A stretch of DNA of 64,000 nt from the NCBI RefSeq assembly GCF_000416965.1, contig NZ_ATCL01000012.1, positions 35,980 through 99,979 on the forward strand, given 5' to 3'. The stretch is from Exiguobacterium chiriqhucha RW-2. GTDB lineage: Bacteria > Bacillota > Bacilli > Exiguobacteriales > Exiguobacteriaceae. The notes beneath the pieces were generated by a model, which was given only the letters and a program-made list of their open reading frames with translations, had not been told where the DNA came from and did not search any database. The position numbers and the translations under genes are program-made. Positions within the stretch are counted from its first letter, which is position 1; each line of letters begins with the position of its first letter. This document shows, one piece after another, positions 26,440 to 35,261 of the stretch.

Positions 26440-27876
26440 TTACAACAGTAATGTGTCCACATGACCCGGCAATTCCCAAGATTCCAATGGATAGAAGGTG
26501 AAGAAGTAATAATCGCCGGAACGGTGCCAATCCTTCAGGATGAAATCATGTTCCTTGATTCGATCCAGATTCAACTCAAGCTCTTTCAGGTTGTCGGCCT
26601 TTCGGACCTTGTTGAATCGAATTGAATAGGTAAATTGGCGCCAGTGCCTTCGGACGGGTTGTTGCTCCCCTGTCTGGATAGAGCTCATCCGCTCTTTTTG
26701 TAGGACGAAGGCTAGGTGATAGGCGAAACTGCCTTTCAATTGTTCGATCTGTTCCCCGTAGATGCTGACGATCTGTTGTTTCAACAGGTCGTCGTAGATT
26801 TCCTCACTGACCGTGACGATGACTTGGCTCTCGGCTAATGTCGTCGCATTTTTAATGGTCACCGAGGAGAACAGGCCTCGGATGAAGAAGTCCCCGTCCT
26901 CGTTGTGTCCTGCGACCCGATAATAACCGAGCTTCATGAGACGTTGCGTCGTCAAATCGTAGCTTTTCCCACTATCGTTCGCATACAGCTTCTTGACGAG
27001 CTGCGAGAGCGGGAAGATGATTTTCCGGCTAGTCTGGAACGTCATGTCCCGATATGCGAGAATCTCTGTGAAGGCTTCGAAGTCTTTCGAGTCAAGGTCC
27101 GGTACCTTCCCATTCAATTCTTGGATGAATTCTTTGCTGACGAGGACCGAGAGGTGGTCGGGAATCCCCTTCTTGTATTTCGGGATCACCGTGTCATAGT
27201 TTTGAAGCTCGAGATTCAGCTGCGACGCTTCGTTCAGTTTCTCATCCAACAGGTCTGTCTGGTTCTTGATGCGGTCGGACATACCGAAGAACGGGATATC
27301 GACGGCGAGCGTCGGAGAGTGGTGCGCAGTCGGCTGGTTGAGATCTACTTCTTTGGCGACCTCCCATAGAATCATCAAAACATCCGTCTTGAGTGAGGTC
27401 TTTTTCTGATTCACTGTCTTTTGGGACCAGTAAGGATACGTATGGATTAACAGATTCGGATTCTCAGCCCATTCTTTCAATTCTAGGATGCATTGTTGCA
27501 TATAATCGTCGATGGTTTTCACGTGAAACTCTTTCAGGAAGGCTTCAGGGCCGACCAAATGATGATATGCGGTAATCATCTCGAATCGGGCACGCAATTC
27601 TTTCTTCGGGCCACGCCCCTCTTCGTAGTTTCGGATGGCAGCCTGCACCCATCGTTTCTTTAGTTTGTTGAATGAATGATAACGTATCTTCTTATAAGAA
27701 GCCTCTAAATTTTCGAATTGATAGTGCTCTTGATAAAGTGTCGTGACGAATTCCTGGATATCAAAGATAGACACGCTGTGGAGAATCTCCTCCATGCGAT
27801 GCCTTTGAATAGCCGTGACCGCTTGAGAAATGATGAGTTGTTGCGAGCGGCCATTGGAGGTTGATTGAGTCTCCAT
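26440..27876 (-). CDS. Candidate replication initiator 1
   Basis: This is a 478-residue protein. The ATG at 27876 has AGAGGTGAT directly upstream and is preferred to the start at 27909. Residues 1-190 are helical. The C-terminal half contains two winged-helix-like units (about 260-350, SVLVSKEFIQEL then FEAFTEILAYRDMTFQTSRK; and about 365-470), the tandem arrangement used by iteron-binding Rep proteins. No relaxase-like HUH or polymerase motif is present, so theta replication is likely. It faces the iteron block with its 3' end, and its upstream region carries a perfect 26-bp palindrome that could be an autoregulatory operator. The family assignment is inference from fold pattern and position. 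Confidence 0.6.
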   Translation of the reverse strand: METQSTSNGRSQQLIISQAVTAIQRHRMEEILHSVSIFDIQEFVTTLYQEHYQFENLEASYKKIRYHSFNKLKKRWVQAAIRNYEEGRGPKKELRARFEMITAYHHLVGPEAFLKEFHVKTIDDYMQQCILELKEWAENPNLLIHTYPYWSQKTVNQKKTSLKTDVLMILWEVAKEVDLNQPTAHHSPTLAVDIPFFGMSDRIKNQTDLLDEKLNEASQLNLELQNYDTVIPKYKKGIPDHLSVLVSKEFIQELNGKVPDLDSKDFEAFTEILAYRDMTFQTSRKIIFPLSQLVKKLYANDSGKSYDLTTQRLMKLGYYRVAGHNEDGDFFIRGLFSSVTIKNATTLAESQVIVTVSEEIYDDLLKQQIVSIYGEQIEQLKGSFAYHLAFVLQKERMSSIQTGEQQPVRRHWRQFTYSIRFNKVRKADNLKELELNLDRIKEHDFILKDWHRSGDYYFFTFYPLESWELPGHVDTLLL

Positions 27877-27968
27877 ATTGATCACCTCTTCTAAGGATAA
27901 ATATAGCACAAATTAAGTCATATATTTTTACCCAATTTAAATTATTTCAAATACCGTAAGTTTTTATA

Positions 27969-27994
27969 AAAAGTATGCGCCGGCGCATACTTTT
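27969..27994. promoter_or_regulatory. Perfect 26-bp palindrome upstream of Rep
   Basis: The half-site AAAAGTATGCGCC is followed at once by its exact reverse complement, with no loop. It lies 93 bp before the Rep start. A loop-free GC-centred palindrome suits a dimeric repressor better than a terminator. No other feature is seen in 27995-28290, which is AT-rich. Confidence 0.5.
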
Positions 27995-28290
27995 ACTTCT
28001 TAATTGAATTAAATAGATTATGATAATCAAAGCTCATTGATGGTCAATTCTACTAATATAAATTAATCAGAGTCATCTATAAATTAATATGGAAATAAAG
28101 TGATTAAATCGTTCTCATACAAAATTTAGCACTATAAAGATCTGGAATCCTAGGGATTTCATTATTACTAGGAATTTAAATACGACTATAAAATAGGATA
28201 TTGCGATGATGATAATGACTTGCTCATTTTTTATACTAAAAATGGTCTTAAAGATTTGTGTTTGATATAAACTTTCATAGTTATGAGAAT

Positions 28291-29124
28291 TCATTGAAAT
28301 ACGTATGATTGATGCCAAAGGAGATATTTTTTATTTTCCTCGAACAGTGTGATTTTCGATGATAAGGATATGTTTGGTATTTCCGGAATGACGTTTAAAA
28401 CTTTATGAGACAGTAACATGTTGCCGAGCTCATTAAATGATATTAAACCTTTGTCGAATAAAGCGTCATGATGTGCACATAATAGTAATCCATTATAGGG
28501 ATCCAAGCGTTCCTTATTAGTAGAGTCCTTCCAAGGTTTCGCATGAGAAGCTTTAAGAAGTTCTGGCACGTTAATTCCACATACTGCACATTCATTATTC
28601 CAAAGGATAGATAGTCGATCCTTGTAGAGATTTTGCCCGATCCGCATGTTTGCGATTGCACGTTTTTCAGTTAATTGATTAATATCATCTAATTCTAAAT
28701 TGCTATTTTGAACAGCAATATTATTAATTAATGAAGAGGCGAGAAAGTCATTACAAGGGTATAAATAGCCAGTATTATCCGCACCATTTTTTTGAAATGG
28801 TGCGTATTCCACAGGGAGCCGACTTTCAATTTCTGCCCAATGAGTCCGAATATGTAGTGGATGACTCAATATCTGATAATCCACTGGAACAAAAAAATAA
28901 TGAGATTGTTCAAATTCTCTAATAGATGTATTTGTTTCAACAGTCCCTATTGCAACAATACTCCCATTTGTGTAATGAAAAATGCGATCGTTTTTTTGTA
29001 ATTCAATCATCCTTGAATAATAGTGGGGAATGTTACCGAAAGAGTCTTTTTGAGGGCATTGTATAAGTTTATCTTTCATTTGTTGATCGTAAATGTCATT
29101 TTGCATAACAATGAAAAAATTCAT
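28291..29124 (-). CDS. EVE-like domain plus HNH endonuclease
   Basis: This is a 277-residue protein. Residues 1-110 (FIVMQND start, CPQKDSFGNIPHYYSRM, KNDRIFHYTNGSIVAIG) match the EVE/PUA fold that reads modified bases. The C-terminal half has CAVCG, ASHAKPW and LDPYNGLLLCAHHDALFD. These are the metal and catalytic positions of a HNH_2-type nuclease: the His of ASHAKP, the Asn of PYNGLLL and the His pair of CAHH. The architecture is that of type IV, modification-dependent restriction enzymes. All catalytic residues look intact. It stands alone, 132 bp from the end of the helicase gene. Confidence 0.8.
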   Translation of the reverse strand: MNFFIVMQNDIYDQQMKDKLIQCPQKDSFGNIPHYYSRMIELQKNDRIFHYTNGSIVAIGTVETNTSIREFEQSHYFFVPVDYQILSHPLHIRTHWAEIESRLPVEYAPFQKNGADNTGYLYPCNDFLASSLINNIAVQNSNLELDDINQLTEKRAIANMRIGQNLYKDRLSILWNNECAVCGINVPELLKASHAKPWKDSTNKERLDPYNGLLLCAHHDALFDKGLISFNELGNMLLSHKVLNVIPEIPNISLSSKITLFEENKKYLLWHQSYVFQ

Positions 29125-29211
29125 AAGTCCTCCTGTGAGAATAATAATATTTTATATATTGTATCTGATTCTTATATTATAGTTTGCATTCTTAAATCAT
29201 TTATCAAAAAA

Positions 29212-29249
29212 ACCATAAAAGTTAGCACATTGCGGCTAACTTTTATGGT
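29212..29249 (-). terminator. Terminator of the RecQ-like helicase gene
   Basis: Perfect 15-bp arms (29212-29226 and 29235-29249) surround an 8-base loop. The stem is followed on the minus strand by seven T residues and begins 7 bp past the helicase stop. Confidence 0.88.
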
Positions 29250-29256
29250 GTGAGTA

Positions 29257-32200
29257 TCACTTTAATTCTTTAGCTTCTATCAGTACAGCTTGAGGGATTT
29301 TACCTAAAAAGTAATCTTCAATTACTTCCCAAAACGTAGCAGTGTCCATTTTGTTTTCAAAAATGTGCTTCAGCATCGCAATTGATAATTTGTGACGATA
29401 GTGAACATTATTTAAAATTTGATTTTGGTACTTTTCTGGATTTTTTATCAAACTCTCAAGAGTAAGAGTGGAGTTTATACGTATATAAATTTCAGGAGTG
29501 TTTCCACCTTGCAATTGATAATTAATTAATTTTAAAGCTTCAAGAATTCCAAACGTAATGGTTAATCGGTCCATCGGTTTGCGTACACTTTTTGATAAAT
29601 AGATATTGTAACTTCCATCTTCTTGCCGATCAGCTTGAGAACTTAAATAGTGAGAAGCCTGCTTTTGTATAAATTTAAAGAAGTCTTCATAAGTAGATCC
29701 CACTTGATAACCGGATATTTCATTGGGTTTAATCACTGATTTTGCATTCGTAGCGGAATTGAGTGTGTTATATCTTACCATTGAATGAAGAATAATTTGA
29801 GCTAAGCTAGATGCTTCATACTTATCAATCTTTAAAGACTTTTGAATCCAATCCTTTAGATGCTCCGGTTGGAAATACGTATTAGTTAAAGCATAACGAC
29901 TGAAGAATTGATTAATGCTTTGAAGTTTCTGAGAAAACTGAGCAATAATGTATTCAAGTGTGTGTTGACTTTGGAAATTCAAAATGAATGTAGGATCTAC
30001 TTCATTTAAGAAATTCAATTTAATCATTTCATCATGCTCATGAAATCTTCGTTTAAAGTCTGGAAATGAAAGTTTACGATATTTTTTTTCCCAGATTTCT
30101 TTTAGATTGAGTTCGTAAATCGCGCTATGTAGATTGGAGTTAATTGGACGAATATAACGAGCAAATTCACGGTTCTGATTTTGTCTTAAAAGTTTTTCTC
30201 CCTGAGGTGTAACTGTAAAGTACTCTCTAGAAAATAAGCCGCGAGGACGGGCTACAAAGGGAGCGAAACCGAACTTGTTCACAAAATCTTTTTCAATTAA
30301 AAGCAAAGCGGTTTTTAATTTCCCTTCCACGTCGGTATCTTCAATTCGGTTATTGGATGTGAAGATATAAGCAAAGTCTTCCACGTTTACTAACAAGTTA
30401 CGGGCACGCTTTTTTTCTTTATAAATGTTATAAATTTTTTGGGCAACAAGTTGTAATTCACTTTTTCGAATTGTAGACATACCATGTAACCTTTTAATAT
30501 GAGAAAAGTCGTTCTTCAAAAAGTCAAAGTATGCATGACCTGAAATGGATTCATCTCGAGCTGCTCGACCAATCTCTTGGACATAATCGCAAACATTTCC
30601 TGTCGGTGCATAATGATATACGACATTGATGTCAGGTAAATCAATACCCATTCCATATGCTTTAGTGGCGAACATTATTTTTGAATCGCCGTTAGCAAAC
30701 TTTTGATGATTTTCGTCTTTATTTGCTTTATTCAAACTCCCAAAATATACGACAATTTCTTTGGAGAGCCTTGGGTGGTGCTCTTCAATGTAAGTTTGCA
30801 GCTGATTGATAAGAGGTATTGTCGGGAAGTATACTAGCACTTTAGAATTTTGTTTCATAAAATATTTTAATCGTTTCGAAACGAATTCAAATTTTGCAAG
30901 GCGGTACTCATTTGTTTTCAAATCTTTTGAATGAGTATCGATCTTCATTTGAATGTCATTTCTTTTCACTTGCCCAAGATAAAACTTAGGGTTTATTAAT
31001 CCCAAACTATCACGAGTTTCTTTATACATATCCTCTTCTCCACCATAAATTGCAGTTGCGGTGAATGTAGCAATTGGAAACTTCATTTCTTTACGCAACT
31101 TTTGAAGGTAAGGACCTAGATACCAGTAATCTGAACGGAAAGCCTTTCCCCATGTAGTGACAATATGTGCCTCATCCACTATAAATAAGCCTACTTTAGT
31201 TTCCTCACCAATTAACATTTTAATGTCAGATCTACTCAAAAGTGTTTCAGGAGAAATATATAAAATTGCTATTTCCTTATTTCGAATACGTTCTTGAATT
31301 TCAGCTTTTTCAGCCGGAGTTACATTTGAATTTATTGTAGCAACATTATGAATGCCACGTTCTTTTAAATTTCTGACCTGATCGTTCATTAAACCTATAA
31401 GTGGTGAAATAACGATCGTTAATAATTGATGTTCTTTGTAAATTAAAAAAGAAGGGAGTTGGAACATTACGGATTTTCCAGCACCTGTTGAAGAGGTGAT
31501 AAAAATGTCTCTGAAAGGTAGCTGCTTTTGTGCATTATCAATTTCTTCAACGATATCGTGTATGATTTGAGCCTGAGAAACATCTATTAATTCTTTCGAA
31601 TGGTCAGGATCTTTGTACATTTTTAAATTTCTAAATGAGCTGTATCCAAAATATTCATCTAATACTCGAAGATATTTCGATTCATCAAACTTTTTCACTG
31701 ATAACGACTTTTGAGTGAAGGTAATTTTGATTTTTTTGTTTAATTTTAATAGGGTAGATAAACGATTGAAGTAATTATTAATAAATAAATCATGTTGATT
31801 TGAATGCACGACATTGACTAGTTGTGTATTTTCACTATGTAGTAATTTGTTTGTTATAAGTAAAAAGTCTGTTTGATCTTCTTGCAATTCTAAAACGATA
31901 TCATATGCGTCATAGCTGTCCATGGATTGACTTAAATTAGGCAAATCCTGATAAAATGGAGTCAGCATATCCAAAATGTCTTGATCAATAGAATATGATG
32001 CGTAGACATTGTCTAATTTGATTACATTACTATAAAATTTCACCACAGCTTCGAAATTAGGAGCGATAATCTCTCGATCATCTTCTTCAAAATCGCTAAG
32101 AACCTCACTAAAATTGTCGAAGGTATAAAAGATTGGAAATGTAGAATGGTAAAGATTGTTATATAATAATTGCATATCGAAAAAATTGTCTAATTGATTA

Positions 32201-32469
32201 TAAATGTAAAACTGGTACTCTTCTGCAGTGCACCAAAAAAACGCGTCTGATGATCCCATTTTTTGCACTACATTTGAGAGTACAGACGAAGAATTTTCAA
32301 AAGCTTCTAAAGGTTGAGGGAAAGAGTCGTCTAATAGTTTATGATCGGAAAGATCTTTTAATTCATCTGGTTTAAATCCAAATAATACAAATAATGTTTT
32401 TCTAGAACTCGATTCATTTTTAATATGTTTTTGTAGATCTTCTTTTGAAATTCGTAAAAGTGGTTTCAT
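29257..32469 (-). CDS. RecQ-like superfamily 2 helicase with large extra domains
   Basis: This 1070-residue protein has an AAAAGGAGAG ribosome-binding site. Residues 1-295 form an N-terminal domain of no known family. The helicase core runs from about 300 to 660: SSTGAGKS (326-333), SPLIGLMNDQ, DEAH (432-435), TATAIYG, then YGMGIDLPDI and QEIGRAARD, which are RecQ-type motifs. About 400 residues follow, mostly helical, without a clear RecQ zinc-binding or HRDC domain. A lone CTxRRR-type or nuclease motif is not seen. It is divergently transcribed from a sigma factor only 55 bp away. It lies beside restriction-type genes, so a defence role is plausible. Confidence 0.85.
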   Translation of the reverse strand: MKPLLRISKEDLQKHIKNESSSRKTLFVLFGFKPDELKDLSDHKLLDDSFPQPLEAFENSSSVLSNVVQKMGSSDAFFWCTAEEYQFYIYNQLDNFFDMQLLYNNLYHSTFPIFYTFDNFSEVLSDFEEDDREIIAPNFEAVVKFYSNVIKLDNVYASYSIDQDILDMLTPFYQDLPNLSQSMDSYDAYDIVLELQEDQTDFLLITNKLLHSENTQLVNVVHSNQHDLFINNYFNRLSTLLKLNKKIKITFTQKSLSVKKFDESKYLRVLDEYFGYSSFRNLKMYKDPDHSKELIDVSQAQIIHDIVEEIDNAQKQLPFRDIFITSSTGAGKSVMFQLPSFLIYKEHQLLTIVISPLIGLMNDQVRNLKERGIHNVATINSNVTPAEKAEIQERIRNKEIAILYISPETLLSRSDIKMLIGEETKVGLFIVDEAHIVTTWGKAFRSDYWYLGPYLQKLRKEMKFPIATFTATAIYGGEEDMYKETRDSLGLINPKFYLGQVKRNDIQMKIDTHSKDLKTNEYRLAKFEFVSKRLKYFMKQNSKVLVYFPTIPLINQLQTYIEEHHPRLSKEIVVYFGSLNKANKDENHQKFANGDSKIMFATKAYGMGIDLPDINVVYHYAPTGNVCDYVQEIGRAARDESISGHAYFDFLKNDFSHIKRLHGMSTIRKSELQLVAQKIYNIYKEKKRARNLLVNVEDFAYIFTSNNRIEDTDVEGKLKTALLLIEKDFVNKFGFAPFVARPRGLFSREYFTVTPQGEKLLRQNQNREFARYIRPINSNLHSAIYELNLKEIWEKKYRKLSFPDFKRRFHEHDEMIKLNFLNEVDPTFILNFQSQHTLEYIIAQFSQKLQSINQFFSRYALTNTYFQPEHLKDWIQKSLKIDKYEASSLAQIILHSMVRYNTLNSATNAKSVIKPNEISGYQVGSTYEDFFKFIQKQASHYLSSQADRQEDGSYNIYLSKSVRKPMDRLTITFGILEALKLINYQLQGGNTPEIYIRINSTLTLESLIKNPEKYQNQILNNVHYRHKLSIAMLKHIFENKMDTATFWEVIEDYFLGKIPQAVLIEAKELK

Positions 32470-32524
32470 GATATCTCTCCTTTTCCAAATTATATCAAAC
32501 AGTCATTAACAATAGAGGTGTAGC

Positions 32525-33655
32525 ATGATTAAATCCTTATTTTTAAAACGATTTATTACTAATAATTTTGATGTTAACGAAAAACTATATCTACCAGACG
32601 TTAAACAAAAACTAGTAACTTTTTTGGGGAGAGATAGTTTAAATATTGATGACTTAGATCTAATTGAATTTTTGAAAGATGCAGGCTTTAATGAAATTGA
32701 AATTCAAAAAGTAACTCATAAGAAAGATGAGTCGAAGAAAGTGGATATATTAGAGGATGAGGATGAAGAGGAACAAGAAGAGTTAACATTAGATCTTTTT
32801 TTTGACACTATTTATGATAGTGACGAACATTTAAAAAAAGCTGGAGATTTTCGTGATAATCGAAGAATGCTTGAACTTTATCACAACGATCAGAAAAGAG
32901 ATGCAACTACATTTGAAAAAATAGTACGCAATAATCAGCATCTTGTTAAAAGTGTAGCGGCTAAGTATTTATTCTTGAGTAAAAGTTTGACCCTTGAGGA
33001 TTTAATAAACGAAGGCAATTTCGGATTAATGAAAGCCATTGAAAAATTTGATTTAAGTAAAGACAATTCGTTTTCAACATATGCATTTATCTGGATTCGC
33101 CAAAGTATTACGAGAGCAATTGCAGATAAGAGTAATATGATTAGAATTCCTGTACATGCTATCGAGAAAATTAATAAATTAAATCGAATCGAAAGAGAAT
33201 TTGAGGCTGCAAAAAGTAACGTTAATATTCAAGAAGTATGTCAAGTAATGGAGATAACTGAGGAAAGTTATTACAGATTAAAAGAAATTCAATATAGATT
33301 CTTACATGAAGTTTCACTGAATTCAAAAATTACTGTAGAAAATGAGAATGATGAAATAATTGATTTCATTCCAGCGATGGATAGTGATTTTTTAAAAGAA
33401 ATAAAATCTATCGATGACATCATTTTACTTCAGGAAATTTCGGCAGTCGTCCATCAAGAAATAAATAAGTTATCCGAAAGAGAGCGTGACATTATTGCGC
33501 TCCGATTTGGCCTTGGAAATCAGGAGCCTCAAACCTTAGAACAAGTGGGTAAAATTATGGGTGTAACACGTGAACGAATTCGGCAAATTGAAGCTAAAAT
33601 ATTGAGAAAACTAAGAAAAAGTCATTATTTAACATCTATACAAAGTGAAGATTGA
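32525..33655 (+). CDS. Sigma-70 family RNA polymerase sigma factor
   Basis: This 376-residue sigma factor starts at an ATG preceded by AGAGGTG. Residues 1-115 have no counterpart in housekeeping sigma factors and include an acidic run (EDEDEEEQEE, about 77-86). Region 2 is clear (about 135-200: LINEGNFGLMKAIEKFD, FSTYAFIWIRQSITRAI), as are a region 3 segment (IPVHAIEKINKLNRI) and region 4 (about 315-370: LSERERDIIALRFGL, LEQVGKIMGVTRERIRQIE). It is group 2-3-like and could recruit polymerase to plasmid or defence promoters. The divergent helicase shares its 55-bp regulatory region, so the two are probably co-regulated. Confidence 0.9.
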   Translation: MIKSLFLKRFITNNFDVNEKLYLPDVKQKLVTFLGRDSLNIDDLDLIEFLKDAGFNEIEIQKVTHKKDESKKVDILEDEDEEEQEELTLDLFFDTIYDSDEHLKKAGDFRDNRRMLELYHNDQKRDATTFEKIVRNNQHLVKSVAAKYLFLSKSLTLEDLINEGNFGLMKAIEKFDLSKDNSFSTYAFIWIRQSITRAIADKSNMIRIPVHAIEKINKLNRIEREFEAAKSNVNIQEVCQVMEITEESYYRLKEIQYRFLHEVSLNSKITVENENDEIIDFIPAMDSDFLKEIKSIDDIILLQEISAVVHQEINKLSERERDIIALRFGLGNQEPQTLEQVGKIMGVTRERIRQIEAKILRKLRKSHYLTSIQSED

Positions 33656-33710
33656 TTTAAGAAACTACTATGTAAATGAATATAATTTTTTTATTAGATA
33701 GTTCACTGTA

Positions 33711-33734
33711 GAAGCTCTTGAAGCTTCTTTTTTT
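33711..33734 (+). terminator. Terminator of the sigma-factor gene
   Basis: GAAGCT and AGCTTC arms surround a 5-base loop and are followed by an unbroken T-run. It lies 56 bp past the sigma-factor stop. The following 33735-34032 stretch is AT-rich with only the leader of the next gene. Confidence 0.8.
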
Positions 33735-34032
33735 ATAGCTATTTGTACTTATAAAACTGATTTGTGAAATAGTATACATATTAACATAGCATTTCGATCA
33801 CTATTAATCTAGATTTTGATTTATTTTGTCTCAGAATATCTTAAGTTGGGGAACAAAAATGACATATAAGAGTTCGAAAGTTTTCTAAATCTAAAGAAAC
33901 TGAGGAAATACCAGTGTAAAATTTGTTAAAAATAAGAAATTTTAATCTATATAAGTATATTTTTTGAATAAAAAGGTTATTTTGGTTTATCGTGATATAA
34001 TTTCATATATTAATAGATTAGGAGTGAGAAAA

Positions 34033-35085
34033 GTGAATACCTTAAAGAAGATTACTGCAGGAATTCTTTGTTTGACACTATTAAGTGGATTAGAACCCAA
34101 ATTGTTACCAATCTCCGAAACCAATTCAACAGTTGAAGCGAGTGTGCAAACGAAGGCGATGTATGCAAATGCTAAAACGGATGCTTATGATCGTCGCAGC
34201 ACAAAAAAATCGAAACGAGTTATTTCAATTCCCTATGGAGCACGTGTCGAGCGATTAGCAGTTTACTCTAGTTGGTCTCAAGTTCGATACAATAACAAAG
34301 TGGGCTGGGTTGCTTCTCGTGCTTTGGTTGAGATTAAAAAGGTTGAAGTGTATGATGCAAAACAAAATGTGACTGTGTATGACTCACGATCAACAAAAGG
34401 TAAAGTAGTCACTAAAGTACCTGCGAACAAACAAGTGACACGTTTGGCAGTAAATAAAAGCTGGTCACAAATTCGTTATGGAAATAAAGCAGGTTGGGTG
34501 GCTAGTTCTAAATTGAAGCATCGTTATACCAAAGAGACCTTTGCTCCTAAAAAATACAGAGTGAAAGTATCAGCGCCTTTACAATCTAGTGCATTAACTA
34601 CTAGCAATATTCTTACCACGGTTCCTGAATTTGCATCAGTAGAGTCAGTTGAACGATTCAACAACTGGTTCAAAGTTAAACATAATAACCGTACAGGTTG
34701 GATTCAAGCCAAATATTTAACAACATACAAGACACTAAAACCTTTAGAAGTAATTAACAAAGTATACGGAAGTAATTACGAAGTAACAGTAAGTGATAAT
34801 CAATATTATAGAATCACAAGAACCTACGGTGATCACGATTATCAGTTAGAATATGAGGGGAATCTCATAAAAATTAGCGATGTTGAAAGTTTAGGCTTAA
34901 AAATAGGCAGAGAAGAGTACACTAAAGCTGCAAAACTAATTACAATCTTGCACGGAGGAGACGTAGTGGGATTAGAAAACAAAATGTGGGATATTTATAA
35001 TAACGGTCCCTACAAAACAACTATTGAATTCGAAAAATATTTTATTAATTCGAGGTATGAAACTACTGTGTTTTGGAATCACTAA
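34033..35085 (+). CDS. Secreted protein with three SH3b repeats
   Basis: This is a 350-residue exoprotein. I place the start at the GTG at 34033, 8 bp after a TTAGGAGTG ribosome-binding site, instead of the TTG at 33964. A basic start (MNTLKKITA) and hydrophobic stretch form a signal peptide, probably cut near residue 35 after VEA. Three bacterial SH3 repeats follow (about 40-100, 105-170, 180-240), each ending in the GWV/GWI signature, as in VGWVASR, AGWVASS and TGWIQAK. A C-terminal domain of about 110 residues is unrecognised. SH3b domains bind peptidoglycan, so it is probably wall-associated. It has its own terminator. Confidence 0.8.
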   Translation: MNTLKKITAGILCLTLLSGLEPKLLPISETNSTVEASVQTKAMYANAKTDAYDRRSTKKSKRVISIPYGARVERLAVYSSWSQVRYNNKVGWVASRALVEIKKVEVYDAKQNVTVYDSRSTKGKVVTKVPANKQVTRLAVNKSWSQIRYGNKAGWVASSKLKHRYTKETFAPKKYRVKVSAPLQSSALTTSNILTTVPEFASVESVERFNNWFKVKHNNRTGWIQAKYLTTYKTLKPLEVINKVYGSNYEVTVSDNQYYRITRTYGDHDYQLEYEGNLIKISDVESLGLKIGREEYTKAAKLITILHGGDVVGLENKMWDIYNNGPYKTTIEFEKYFINSRYETTVFWNH

Positions 35086-35154
35086 AATAATAGATAAACC
35101 AATGTCCGTTTGGAACATTGGAAATCTCTTCACTTTTTGAACGAGGAAAATAGT

Positions 35155-35199
35155 AAAGACGATCGTTTCGACTACTGTCGGTTCAATCGTCTTTTTGTG
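35155..35199 (+). terminator. Terminator after the SH3b gene
   Basis: AAAGACGAT (35155-35163) pairs with ATCGTCTTT (35186-35194) and the stem runs into T-rich sequence. It lies between the SH3b gene and the convergent recombinase gene. Confidence 0.7.
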
Positions 35200-35261
35200 T
35201 AAATAGCGAATCATTTGTTCCTAACATGATCGACAACTTTTATAAAGACTATTTATTAGAC

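Noticed and set aside
28115..28318. 67-codon hydrophobic leftward frame after the EVE-HNH gene
   Set aside because: It has no ribosome-binding site, overlaps the end of the HNH gene, and its hydrophobicity follows from the AT-rich sequence.
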